Source of the DNA: a virus
Strand: one strand, 5' to 3'
Virus record (IMG/VR): IMGVR_UViG_3300036853_000446
Location: 343,635 to 407,634 of that record
Length of the DNA stretch: 64,000 bases
In this document: positions 7,950 through 16,085 of the stretch, piece by piece
Position numbering within the stretch: position 1 is the first letter of the stretch
Layout of the letters: each line of letters opens with the position of its first letter
Program-made: the position numbers and the translations under genes
Notes under the pieces: generated by a model
The model's input: only the letters and a program-made list of their open reading frames with translations
Told to the model about the DNA's origin: nothing
The model's database searches: none

Positions 7950-8766
7950 GACTCGTCTCCTCGAGACGCTATCGAATCTTCTCCCCGAGACGATCGACAC
8001 CTACTACGAGCCCTTCATCGGCGGCGGGGCTTTGTTCTTTCACCTCGCACACGAGCAGCGCTTTCGGCACGCGATCCTCAACGATTTCAATCCCGAACTG
8101 GTCAACTGCTACCAAGTCGTCCGCGACGCAGTGGAGGCCCTCATCGCGCAGCTAAAGACATTCCAGGTGACCCGCGACGAGTTTTACGCCGTGCGCGCGC
8201 TCGACCCTCTCGCGCTGTCTACCGTCCACCGGGCTGCCCGCACGATCTATCTGAATCGCACGTGTTTCAACGGCCTGTATCGGCTGAACAAGCGCGGCGC
8301 ATTCAACGTGCCGCGGGGCGATTACAAGGATCCTCGCGTTGTCGATGAGGGCAACCTCCACGCTTGCTCTGCTCTGCTTCATTCGGTGACGCTGCGCGAG
8401 GGCGGTTTCGTTCAGGCCGTAAAAGGGGTCGTCAGCGGGGACGCCGTCTATTTCGATCCCCCCTACGTGCCGCTCAACGCAACCAGCAATTTCAAGAGCT
8501 ACACGAAGGAGGGCTTCACGTTGGACGACCAGCAGCGGCTCGCCGAATGCTTTCGAGAGCTGGCGGATCGCGGCGTCTTCGTTCTCGAATCGAACTCGGA
8601 CACGGCCACCGTCCATAACCTCTACAAGGGTTTCGAGAGACGGGTCGTTCGGATGCGCCGCAACATCAACAGCAAGGCCGACAGTCGAGGCGCCGTCAAC
8701 GAGTTGGTCGTCATGGTCCGACCCGGCGGTGGCGAAGAATGGGATCACCGTGGCTATCAATCCTAA
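7900..8766 (+). CDS. dam: D12-class DNA adenine methyltransferase
   Basis: A 288-residue N6-adenine methyltransferase of the Dam/D12 class. Motif X 'FLKWAGGKTRLL' (10-21), motif I 'YYEPFIGGGALFF' (35-47) and the catalytic 'DPPY' (186-189) are intact, as is 'FVLESNSDT' in the C-terminal half. The expected target is GATC or a related short site. No cognate restriction enzyme gene is adjacent (a degenerate HNH gene lies convergent, 200 bases on), so protection of phage DNA or regulation is more likely than a full restriction-modification system. Confidence 0.9.
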   Translation: MPALFKAKPFLKWAGGKTRLLETLSNLLPETIDTYYEPFIGGGALFFHLAHEQRFRHAILNDFNPELVNCYQVVRDAVEALIAQLKTFQVTRDEFYAVRALDPLALSTVHRAARTIYLNRTCFNGLYRLNKRGAFNVPRGDYKDPRVVDEGNLHACSALLHSVTLREGGFVQAVKGVVSGDAVYFDPPYVPLNATSNFKSYTKEGFTLDDQQRLAECFRELADRGVFVLESNSDTATVHNLYKGFERRVVRMRRNINSKADSRGAVNELVVMVRPGGGEEWDHRGYQS

Positions 8767-9031
8767 GGACTGGCTCGGAAGGGATCGGCGACTGCACCGA
8801 ACCCTCGTAATTGCCCTCATCGTCGTGCTGGCCACCCTTCGTGATACGTTCTGGCGAGACGCTCTCACTTATGTGGGTCTGGTCCTGATCGGTATTCACG
8901 CGGAATTCCGCCATGCTGCCTTACGGCATCTGATCGCCAGTCGCCCTTTCGACGATTTCGTCAGAGCCTACCGTCCTCGAGGACGAGATGGGCGGGATGC
9001 CAACCCGCCCGAACCTCGCATCTACAGTTAG
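8729..9031 (+). CDS. Small membrane protein
   Basis: A roughly 100-residue protein with one or two hydrophobic segments ('TLVIALIVVLATL' and 'LTYVGLVLIGI', residues about 25-57) and a basic, polar C-terminal tail. The start may be GTG 8729 or GTG 8750, both overlapping or abutting the methylase end. Two short transmembrane segments could suit a holin-like or inner-membrane role, but no lysis gene is adjacent, so this is only a structural description. Confidence 0.5.
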   Translation: MAKNGITVAINPKDWLGRDRRLHRTLVIALIVVLATLRDTFWRDALTYVGLVLIGIHAEFRHAALRHLIASRPFDDFVRAYRPRGRDGRDANPPEPRIYS

Positions 9032-9269
9032 CGCAGAGCAGCGTGCAACGGTCGAGAGCGGGTTGGATTTGCTCCCAACTCGAGGAGGACGAGATGTAGA
9101 AAGCGCGGTCGCGGGTGTCGGCGAAATGGAAATGCAGCGCCGCCGGACAGCGACAGTAGCCACAGATCTGGCAACGCCCGCCCTTGTACGCGAGGGCCCT
9201 TTCCTTGAGTCTGAGGTGCCGCCGGTGGGCTCGGAAGCGACGCTGCCACCGCTCATCGAGTTCGCCCAT
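8961..9269 (-). CDS. HNH-endonuclease-like protein with altered active site
   Basis: A 102-residue protein with the zinc scaffold of small phage HNH nucleases: 'CQICGYCRCPAALHFHF' (first Cys pair, C33/C36) and 'CTLLCANCRCEV' (second Cys group near 75-82). In active members the core reads Leu-x-Phe-His-His and Cys-His-x-Glu; here these are 'LHFHF' and 'CRCE', so two of the key His residues look replaced. It may be a degenerate or non-nuclease DNA-binding form. The 3' end overlaps the convergent membrane-protein gene. Confidence 0.6.
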   Translation of the reverse strand: MGELDERWQRRFRAHRRHLRLKERALAYKGGRCQICGYCRCPAALHFHFADTRDRAFYISSSSSWEQIQPALDRCTLLCANCRCEVRAGWHPAHLVLEDGRL

Positions 9270-9289
9270 AGCCCCGTCTTACACCGCCT

Positions 9290-10396
9290 TCAGAGGGTCA
9301 GCTCAAAGCGCTTCATCACCGACGAAGGTATCGGCATGTTGAACACGTACGTCGCGAACGTCTCAGCGAAATCCTCACGCACGTTCGTCGCCGCGTAGCT
9401 CGACACGGTTTCTACCTTCACGGATTTCAGCCGAACGTATCGGTGATTGGGGCGCACGACTTGCCGTTCGACCCAAGCTCCCGCCTCGCTGTAGGCTCGC
9501 CAGTAATCCTTCGGTGAGGCTCCGATCTCCTTCAGATACTCGGCGACGGGAAGCCCCTTCTCTCGGAGAAATTTCTTCGCAGCCGCCGGCCTGAACTCGC
9601 CCTTCACGAGTGCTTGAAACAGATCCTGCCGCTGGTCGACGGTAAGTCCGCCCGCCGAGTACAGGTCCTCGTACTGCTCTTGCTGTGCCGTCGAGAGATG
9701 CTTGTGCCATCGCCGGTGCCCTATCTCGTGTACCAGCGTGAAGACGTCCGAGTGTTGATTTTTCGCATCTACGGTCAGCGCGATCGAGTCGCTGGCCTTA
9801 AAATATTCCCCTGCAACGCCAGGGCGACTCACTTTCGTATCCAGCAGGACTTCCCCGTACAGCAGGTCTCCGAACCCCTTTGCACGGACACGATCGGAGG
9901 CTTTGTCCAGCACCTCGAGGGGCTCGGCGTACTCCGACACGGAAAAGCCGTACTTGTTGACGATCTGCCATGGCCCATGGCTGAAGGTCTTCTCAACCTT
10001 AGCGTAGCCTTCGATCCGGTCTGCGACACGGCTCAACGACTTGAGCGTGTCTGCAAGCGACTCGAGGTGGTTGTGAATATGAATGTCTTGGATCGTCTCG
10101 TCGAGTTCGAGAGATCGGGAGTCGAAAGCTCTCTGAAGGTGCCGCAACCACCCGATCACGTTTTTCAGCTTCCGCTGCTCGTCTGGCCGCGAGAACTTGA
10201 TGTTGTCGAGCGCCGACGCGAGTGGCGCCAGCTCCCGTCCAAGTTCGAGGAACCGCTCCTTGGCTGCGGGAATGTTCTTCGCCTGGAGGAGGGCTTCGAT
10301 TCGCGGCCGCGCCGCCCTGAACGCTTGAATGGCGTCGTTCACGAGCTGTTTCGAGGCGTAGCGGGTCGCGACCCGGTACACCATCGTACTGGTCAC
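9290..10396 (-). CDS. HExxH metallopeptidase-like protein, array member 3
   Basis: Last gene of the leftward array. The GTG at 10396 lies inside a GTGA overlap with the upstream stop, giving 368 residues; the protein then starts 'VTSTMVYRVATRYASKQ', carrying the terminal RVAxRY motif. Residues 20-150 are helical. The zinc motif 'VHEIGHRRWHKH' starts at about H223, and 'REDFAETFATYV' about 115 residues later gives a possible third Glu ligand. The regions 'SHGPWQIV', 'LEVLDKA' and 'DLLYGEVLLDTK' match the next gene upstream, showing these are paralogues. Function unknown: possibly a virion maturation or ejected host-targeting protease. Confidence 0.7.
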   Translation of the reverse strand: MTSTMVYRVATRYASKQLVNDAIQAFRAARPRIEALLQAKNIPAAKERFLELGRELAPLASALDNIKFSRPDEQRKLKNVIGWLRHLQRAFDSRSLELDETIQDIHIHNHLESLADTLKSLSRVADRIEGYAKVEKTFSHGPWQIVNKYGFSVSEYAEPLEVLDKASDRVRAKGFGDLLYGEVLLDTKVSRPGVAGEYFKASDSIALTVDAKNQHSDVFTLVHEIGHRRWHKHLSTAQQEQYEDLYSAGGLTVDQRQDLFQALVKGEFRPAAAKKFLREKGLPVAEYLKEIGASPKDYWRAYSEAGAWVERQVVRPNHRYVRLKSVKVETVSSYAATNVREDFAETFATYVFNMPIPSSVMKRFELTL

Positions 10397-11526
10397 AGAA
10401 GCGACTCCATGATCGCGCCAATGCCCGGGGGCAGGTTCTTCCCCATGACATAGTGCGCGAATGCTTCCGCAAAGTTCTCCATCCAGCCGCCTGTCTTCCC
10501 GTAGCTCGTGACGTACTCGGGCTCGCGGACGACCTCCTTCGTCTTGATGGTAAAGTCCTTGCCGCTGACGACTGCCTTGCGCAGCTCCGCTTCGACGTCC
10601 TCCCCCTTCACGAACCGAACGCCAAGCTTTTGGGCAACGGAGCCAGCCGGCGTGCCGATGGTATGCCCCATCCACTCCAGGAACAGCTCCGATGGTTTCG
10701 GCTGGGGCTTGCCGTCACGCCGCGCCTTCGCGATGTCGATGTATTCGGCCGCGACGTTCTCCCGAGCCCCGGCGTCATATGTGATCTCGCGGTGCTCGGG
10801 CGTCGTGGAAAGACGCATGAACTCGTCCCGCTGGTCCTTGTTCTTCCAGAACTTGTAGAAGTACCGGTGCCCAAACTCGTGGCACAAGGCGTGGACGTCT
10901 CCGATGTTGCCCCGGGCCTTGAGGCTCAAGTAGACAACGTCGTTGGTCACATTGTAACGAGCGGCCGCCATATGATTCGACAGATTCTTGACGATGAAGA
11001 CCCGCCCGTAGAGGACCTTTGGAAACTTTGGCTGGAGGATCTTGTAGGCCTTGTCGAGCGCCTCGAGACATTCTCGAACTTTAGGCCCCGTGACTCCGTG
11101 AGGCACGATCTCGAAAACGCCGTGCTGGAAGGTCTTGTCGTCGGCCTTGTTGATGATACCCTGCAGCCATTTGATTTCGAACGCGAGTTGGCCAAAAAGC
11201 TCCTGAGGAGCTGCGTCTGGTTCGAGCACCAGTCGTCCAAGAGCGCGAATGATGGTCAATGCTCTCTTCTGATGGCGGGGGCCGAGGGCGGAGTACCAGT
11301 CCGCGTCCACAGACCATCGGTCACCGTTACGTATGACATCGAGTTCCGCGAGCGCCTGCTCTACCAGGGCCACGTTGAACTTACCCGTACTCAGGCCCTG
11401 AACGACGGGGCCCAGAGCGCCGCGCGACAGGATGTATCGCGCCGCTACCCGCCCGGTCATCACAGCGGCTGCGGCCACCCGCGCCTTTACAGCCCACCGC
11501 GTGGCCACCCGAGCCGTCAGGTTCAC
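10393..11526 (-). CDS. HExxH metallopeptidase-like protein, array member 2
   Basis: Starts at GTG 11526 within a GTGA overlap, giving 377 residues. The N-terminus carries two copies of the terminal motif, 'ARVATRW' and 'GRVAARYILSRG', within the first 35 residues. The zinc motif 'CHEFGHRYFYKF' begins at about H216 and the downstream 'ENFAEAFAHYV' at about 350 supplies a candidate third ligand. It shares 'QHGVFEIV', 'LEALDKA' and 'KVLYGRVFIVK' with array member 3. Upstream in-frame codons back to 11658 exist but would read through the neighbouring gene and lack support. Confidence 0.7.
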   Translation of the reverse strand: MNLTARVATRWAVKARVAAAAVMTGRVAARYILSRGALGPVVQGLSTGKFNVALVEQALAELDVIRNGDRWSVDADWYSALGPRHQKRALTIIRALGRLVLEPDAAPQELFGQLAFEIKWLQGIINKADDKTFQHGVFEIVPHGVTGPKVRECLEALDKAYKILQPKFPKVLYGRVFIVKNLSNHMAAARYNVTNDVVYLSLKARGNIGDVHALCHEFGHRYFYKFWKNKDQRDEFMRLSTTPEHREITYDAGARENVAAEYIDIAKARRDGKPQPKPSELFLEWMGHTIGTPAGSVAQKLGVRFVKGEDVEAELRKAVVSGKDFTIKTKEVVREPEYVTSYGKTGGWMENFAEAFAHYVMGKNLPPGIGAIMESLL

Positions 11527-12884
11527 GCGACACCTTGAAGCGACAGATAGCGCTCTGCCACTCGCGTCGCGGCCAGTTTGGCCCCACCCAACCCACAAAC
11601 CTGGCTGAAGAACTCCCGCGTCCATGGTTTGACGGCGCGAGGCCCCTTCGTAATCCACAGGCGAAAGACTTCGGCGAAGGCTTCCATCGGGTTCGTATTG
11701 CCGTAGTCGGTCGTCTCTTCGATCAGAACCGGCTCCCCTACCTTGGTCTCGAGAAATTTCGTGTAGGCTGCGGGGTCAAAGACTTTCACGTCCCAAGGCA
11801 TGAGAATCATCTTAGCTAGCTCTCGAAACTTGGCTTCATCCGCGGCACCCCCCGCGTGAGGCAGAACCGCCCGTAACCGATCGTCGTCCCCGTCCAGAGC
11901 CCTTAGTGTTTGAGAGTCAACCTTACGAATGATCAGGTCGGCGAACCTACGCACGTCGTCGCGCGTGATCTTCACCGACCGCGACATCATGACCTCCTCC
12001 CAGTGGTTTCGTGCCTGCACCGGCAATTCCCGAAAGTAGAAGCGGTGCCCACACTCGTGTACGAAAGTTCCGTGACCAGAATCGTCTCCCACGATTCCGA
12101 GCGAATACATGCTCAATGTGTCGGTCGCGGGCTGATACATCCCGGTTGTTGCCCACTCTTTCGCCTTCGTGTCGAAGTCGACCGTTACCGTCAGCCCTTT
12201 GACTGCCCCTCCGAATCCAGACCGTTTGATCTCGTCGACTCGTTGCCTGAGGCTTCGAAGGAAGGACTCGAGATCATTCTGATCATCATCGTCACGTCCA
12301 AAGTTCAGTAGCACGACGTGGACGCCGCCTACCTCCAAATGGTCGACCGGGATGTAACGCTCGACTTTGCCTTCTGGTGACATTTCAAGGTAGTCGTCGA
12401 TTTCCTTCAGCGCCTTCGTTGCCTTCAGTTGATAGCGCTTGATATTGCGGTCACGTTCGTGTCGAAGCTTCGACCAGTCGGGCTCCTTGCTCGGGTGGAA
12501 GACGGGGAAGAGCTGGTGGGCATCGAGTTCGTGCCTGAGGTCCCACGCGCTCGTTCGAATCGCCTTCTCCATGTGGGTTTCGGGCCGGTCCGACGCATGG
12601 GTCTTCGGGAGGAGTTCGCGATAAACCCACTCCTCAAAGTTTTCCCGAAAGTTACGAAACAGACTTCGGGCCTGCTCGAACACGGCGCGCGCATCACGAA
12701 CGCGAGTCACGTCCGCGTCGTAGGGTACATCGGCGTCGATGGAGCGGTAGATCTTCGTCATGATGCGGAGGTCTTTCCGCCACCGATCAACAGTACTCTT
12801 GTCGAGGGTCCTCGCGCTTCGACCGCCGGTTGACAGATAGCGATGGACTAGACTCGCCGTGAGAGGTTCTCCGTCCATGATCAC
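11523..12884 (-). CDS. HExxH metallopeptidase-like protein, array member 1
   Basis: A 453-residue member starting at GTG 12884 in a GTGA overlap with the topoisomerase stop. The motif 'FVHECGHRFYFRE' begins at about H276, and 'MEAFAEVFRLW' about 125 residues later fits the third-ligand position. The preceding strand region ('KGLTVTVDF', 'MYQPATDTLSMY') resembles the HExxH protein at 1.0-2.4 kb. Here the RVAxRY-like motif is at the C-terminus instead ('AATRVAERYLSLQGVA'), with only a weak N-terminal version ('LVHRYLS'). Function unknown. Confidence 0.7.
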   Translation of the reverse strand: MIMDGEPLTASLVHRYLSTGGRSARTLDKSTVDRWRKDLRIMTKIYRSIDADVPYDADVTRVRDARAVFEQARSLFRNFRENFEEWVYRELLPKTHASDRPETHMEKAIRTSAWDLRHELDAHQLFPVFHPSKEPDWSKLRHERDRNIKRYQLKATKALKEIDDYLEMSPEGKVERYIPVDHLEVGGVHVVLLNFGRDDDDQNDLESFLRSLRQRVDEIKRSGFGGAVKGLTVTVDFDTKAKEWATTGMYQPATDTLSMYSLGIVGDDSGHGTFVHECGHRFYFRELPVQARNHWEEVMMSRSVKITRDDVRRFADLIIRKVDSQTLRALDGDDDRLRAVLPHAGGAADEAKFRELAKMILMPWDVKVFDPAAYTKFLETKVGEPVLIEETTDYGNTNPMEAFAEVFRLWITKGPRAVKPWTREFFSQVCGLGGAKLAATRVAERYLSLQGVA

Positions 12885-13699
12885 CGCTCCAGATAGATTT
12901 CTGCGACGCAGGCCGCGGTCTTGACCATCTTGTCCATCACGCTGCCATCTTTCAAATACGCATCGGATAACCCAGGCACGAGGTATTGATTCTCCAGCGT
13001 ACCGGCCTCGTGGCCAACAGCCTCTGCTGTGGTCTCGAGTGCCTTCTTGAACTCCTTCTTGAGCTGAGTCTTACGCTCTTTCGGATCGGTTGGAAGCTTT
13101 CCACCTTTGCTCCGGACCGCCTTGAGTTCCGTCTTCATGGTTTCGTTTGCATGAAGTCCGCGAATGTCCTTGGCACTGATGTCAAATTCGTCGAGAAAGG
13201 TATTCACCTTCTCCGCCGTGATCTTACCCCCTTCATGGCAGAAGAGATCGCCGTCTTTGCAGTTCTCATGAGCATGTTTGAGAGCCGAGACGAGGGCCTT
13301 GTCGGTCACGGTCTTCTTCTGCTTGACTCCGCTCTTGCCTGTGTAGCTGATCGTAGCCTTGGCCTTGCCAAAGCTCACGTGGCTCTTCTGCCACCCGGTC
13401 ACGCCCACGTGACCGAGTTCTTCCTTCGAAGTATCATTGCCGACCCGTTCCGCGGTGTGATCCATCAACCCGACGACGAGCGCCGTCAGGGCCGTCTCGG
13501 GGTCCTTTGACGCGAGGTCCTTCTTGACGCGGGCGCGGAGCTTGTGGACGCTCTTCCGCAGCTTCTCGAGCCGTTTGGCCTTGTCGCTGTTGCGCTTGGC
13601 AATTTGCCGCTCGGAATACTCGTAGACGACCGTGTCCGAGTCCGGGATTTTCTTCTTGGATTTGTAACGAGCGGCAACTCGGGCAGCAATGGACGTCAC
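12881..13699 (-). CDS. Type IB DNA topoisomerase (eukaryote/pox type)
   Basis: A 272-residue type IB topoisomerase relaxes supercoils through a 3'-phosphotyrosyl intermediate. The family blocks read in order: 'HTAERVGND' (Arg of the catalytic set), 'GVTGWQKSHVSF', 'ISYTGKSGVKQ', 'GDLFCHEGGKITAEKVNTFL', 'ISAKDIRGLHANE' (Arg/His region), and 'TLENQYLVPGL' with catalytic Tyr about 239. The N-terminus 'VTSIAARVAARYKSKKK' carries the RVAxRY motif and a basic stretch. GTG 13699 is the start. It heads the leftward operon with three HExxH genes and may be packaged or act on replicating phage DNA. A tyrosine integrase was considered; the motif order fits TopIB better. Confidence 0.85.
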   Translation of the reverse strand: MTSIAARVAARYKSKKKIPDSDTVVYEYSERQIAKRNSDKAKRLEKLRKSVHKLRARVKKDLASKDPETALTALVVGLMDHTAERVGNDTSKEELGHVGVTGWQKSHVSFGKAKATISYTGKSGVKQKKTVTDKALVSALKHAHENCKDGDLFCHEGGKITAEKVNTFLDEFDISAKDIRGLHANETMKTELKAVRSKGGKLPTDPKERKTQLKKEFKKALETTAEAVGHEAGTLENQYLVPGLSDAYLKDGSVMDKMVKTAACVAEIYLER

Positions 13700-13812
13700 C
13701 CCCCTGCCGCGGCAACAGAGGATTAGGGGCCGGCGATTCTGCGCGTCCGGCGAAACCCGTTCGGGTGACGGCGCGGCCGGGGGCTAACTTCCACTTGTGC
13801 AGCTCCCCTGGC

Positions 13813-15105
13813 ATGAGCCTCTCGGAGTCACCGTCGAACAATCTACCGGTCGCCATCTATCATGCCTTCGACCTGCCATTCACCGAGGTCGAAAGTCTCG
13901 TGGAAGTCATTGCAAAGCAGGGTTACTCTCACGTTCAGATCCCGCCCGCTCAGAAGTCGAACGACGCGGGCGGCGCGTGGTACGAGCGCTATCAGCCCGT
14001 TGACTACACCGTGATCGAGGGACGAGGGAGCGAAGCCGAACTCGAGAGTCTGACCAAGGCGGCCCATGCCTGCGGCCTGCGAGTGATCGCCGATGTCGTT
14101 TTCAACCAAATGGCCAACAGCCCGCCTTACTACGATAAGGAAACGGGCAAGCTCGATTTCCCCGGCTTGACTCCAGAGGACTTTCATCCCAAGAAGGACA
14201 TCGATTACGGGAACCCAGACCTGATCAGAGACGGTTGGCTCAACGGCGATTTGCCGGACCTGGACCATACCCGACCCGCCGTGCAGCGGCTTCAGAAGGG
14301 GCACCTCGCCAAGTTGCTCGCGCTCGGCATCGACGGCTTCCGGTTTGACGCCGCCAAGCACATGGCGATGAGCACCCTGCAAGACTATCTCGAATTCATC
14401 AACGTCGAGACCAACAACGAGGCCTGGAATTACCTCGAGGTCATCGAGGGCGATGGCATCTCGGGAGATAGCTACCAAAGCATCGCTGCCGTTACCGATT
14501 TTCGTCTCTACCATGCCGTCCGCGATGCCTTTTCCTTTGGAGGAGACCTAAAGAATTTGCGCATGCCACGCGGACTCGACGACTCGCGCAGCGTCCTTTT
14601 TGGCATGAATCACGACACCGATACGAACAATACCGAAGGCCTCAACGAGATGGCTTACGCCGAACGAAGTGATTCGCTGCTCGCAACGGCCTACGTGCTG
14701 GCCCGCGAGAACGGGGTCCCCCTCGTGCTCCATAGTGACAATCAGGTCGACTATATCCAGGCCGGCGCGAAGTTCCGGCAGATCATGCGAGCGAAATCGG
14801 GCGAAGGTCTATCCGTCACGGAGAATGTGCTCGGGATCGTCGAGGGAGACACGATACTCGTCATGGAACGGGGGACCGAAGGACTCTTCATCGTCAACAA
14901 GGCCGCAGAGACCTTCGATATTTCGAAGCTCGACGTGACGTTTACTCACCTCGGTGGGCGCTACCGCGAGCTGCGCCACGGCTTTACGATGGACATCGAA
15001 CGGAAAGACGATCGGAAGGCCATCGTCAACTGGGGCGATACGAATCGAGATGGCCTGTACATCAAGGGAAGGGATGCCCTCTATTTCGTCCGCGCCGCTT
15101 CATAG
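13813..15105 (+). CDS. GH13 alpha-amylase-family enzyme
   Basis: A roughly 430-residue glycoside hydrolase family 13 protein, expected to act on alpha-glucans. Conserved regions: I 'VIADVVFNQ' (usual His replaced by Gln), II 'GIDGFRFDAAKHM' (nucleophile Asp), III 'YLEVIEGDG' (acid/base Glu, most likely the first), IV 'FGMNHDT' (third Asp). The (beta/alpha)8 barrel is followed by a short C-terminal beta domain. No signal peptide is seen from ATG 13813; an in-frame GTG at about 13764 would add 16 residues. It is an isolated plus-strand gene between minus-strand genes, its end overlapping the DHH gene by 25 bases, which suggests later acquisition. It may be a metabolic gene acting on host glycogen. 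Confidence 0.85.
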   Translation: MSLSESPSNNLPVAIYHAFDLPFTEVESLVEVIAKQGYSHVQIPPAQKSNDAGGAWYERYQPVDYTVIEGRGSEAELESLTKAAHACGLRVIADVVFNQMANSPPYYDKETGKLDFPGLTPEDFHPKKDIDYGNPDLIRDGWLNGDLPDLDHTRPAVQRLQKGHLAKLLALGIDGFRFDAAKHMAMSTLQDYLEFINVETNNEAWNYLEVIEGDGISGDSYQSIAAVTDFRLYHAVRDAFSFGGDLKNLRMPRGLDDSRSVLFGMNHDTDTNNTEGLNEMAYAERSDSLLATAYVLARENGVPLVLHSDNQVDYIQAGAKFRQIMRAKSGEGLSVTENVLGIVEGDTILVMERGTEGLFIVNKAAETFDISKLDVTFTHLGGRYRELRHGFTMDIERKDDRKAIVNWGDTNRDGLYIKGRDALYFVRAAS

Positions 15106-16040
15106 GCAGAGATGACCAGCTGGAGCATCTTGTACGGGTTCGGAGAGTCGAGGGTCATCGGCACATTGAATCCCGCAGCTTTCGTGTGCCCCCCTCCCCC
15201 GTGAGCAAGGGCCAAACTGCCGCAGTCATACGAACCCCGCGAGCGCGAACTGCAGAGGAGCTTGAAGCCGCCCTCTTCATGGGCGATGTCGTACGCCACG
15301 ACCAGGTCGATCTTTGCCCCCATCGCCTCGGCCACGTCGCTCGACCATTTCACGCCCTGAAACAGGGCGACCCGAGTACCCACGGGGCTCGTCCAGTGGT
15401 AGGCTCTCTCGGTAATCTTGGCGACCGTCTTGAGCTTCTTGGCCCAGAGATGCCCGCCAAGGCTGAGTTCGCTTCGCCAAAAAGCGGGCCCGTCCTTCAG
15501 CAAGTGCTCGAGGGGCCAGAACCTCAAGGCCTCGGCCATCTCACAGGCTTTATTCCAATCCGGGTCCCCCGTTTGCCACGTGTCACGGATGCCGCTCAAT
15601 CGGGCGAACTCGCGGACAATGAGGGGCTCGGCGTCGAGCAGCTCCGCTGACCCCTTCAGCGGCCTCCAGACGTGCTCGTAGGCGAGCACGGCACCGCAGA
15701 CCCCAGGGTCCTTGTCCTCGTCCCCAAAGACCCCGAGGCCCGCCTGGACGAACGCCTGAACGCTACTCCCCTTCTTGTGATGGTCGAGAACGATGGTTCC
15801 CGCGTCGATGAAGGCCTGCGCCCTCTCTTCCGGGGGGCTGAAATCCACGAACATCATGCCCGGCACAGCCTCGAGGTTCGATTTCTCAGTGGTACCGTGG
15901 TCAATGACCCGGATTTCGGGGCGACCCGCGCCGTAGGCGTCGGCCACGATCATGGCGGATGCGACGCCGTCTGGGCAACTGTTGCCGTGGCTGATGACGA
16001 GTTTGATGTTCCGAAGTTGCTCGAGCGTGAAATATCCCAT
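15081..16040 (-). CDS. DHH-family phosphoesterase
   Basis: A 319-residue DHH/DHHA1 protein. Motif I 'SHGNSCPDG' (17-25), an Asp in 'FVDFSPP' (66), the DHH motif 'LDHHKK' (85-90), and the DHHA1 substrate loop 'AHGGGGHTKAAGF' (279-291) are present, so the enzyme should be a Mn-dependent phosphodiesterase. Relatives include RecJ exonuclease, nanoRNase NrnA and c-di-AMP phosphodiesterases; the short length and absence of an OB domain favour the NrnA/oligonucleotide type. Likely role: degrading short nucleotides or cyclic signals. The 3' end overlaps the amylase gene on the other strand. Confidence 0.85.
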   Translation of the reverse strand: MGYFTLEQLRNIKLVISHGNSCPDGVASAMIVADAYGAGRPEIRVIDHGTTEKSNLEAVPGMMFVDFSPPEERAQAFIDAGTIVLDHHKKGSSVQAFVQAGLGVFGDEDKDPGVCGAVLAYEHVWRPLKGSAELLDAEPLIVREFARLSGIRDTWQTGDPDWNKACEMAEALRFWPLEHLLKDGPAFWRSELSLGGHLWAKKLKTVAKITERAYHWTSPVGTRVALFQGVKWSSDVAEAMGAKIDLVVAYDIAHEEGGFKLLCSSRSRGSYDCGSLALAHGGGGHTKAAGFNVPMTLDSPNPYKMLQLVISAYEAARTK

Positions 16041-16085
16041 TCAGTGGCGTTACACCGCGCCAGGAAGCGATCAGGTTTCTAGCGC

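Noticed and set aside
10453-11538. 361-codon plus-strand open frame
   Set aside because: Antisense to an HExxH protein of the array; no recognisable motif.
12881-13699. Tyrosine integrase
   Set aside because: The order of motifs and the 'KDIRGLHANE' and 'ENQYLVPGL' blocks fit type IB topoisomerase; no att site or other lysogeny gene was seen.
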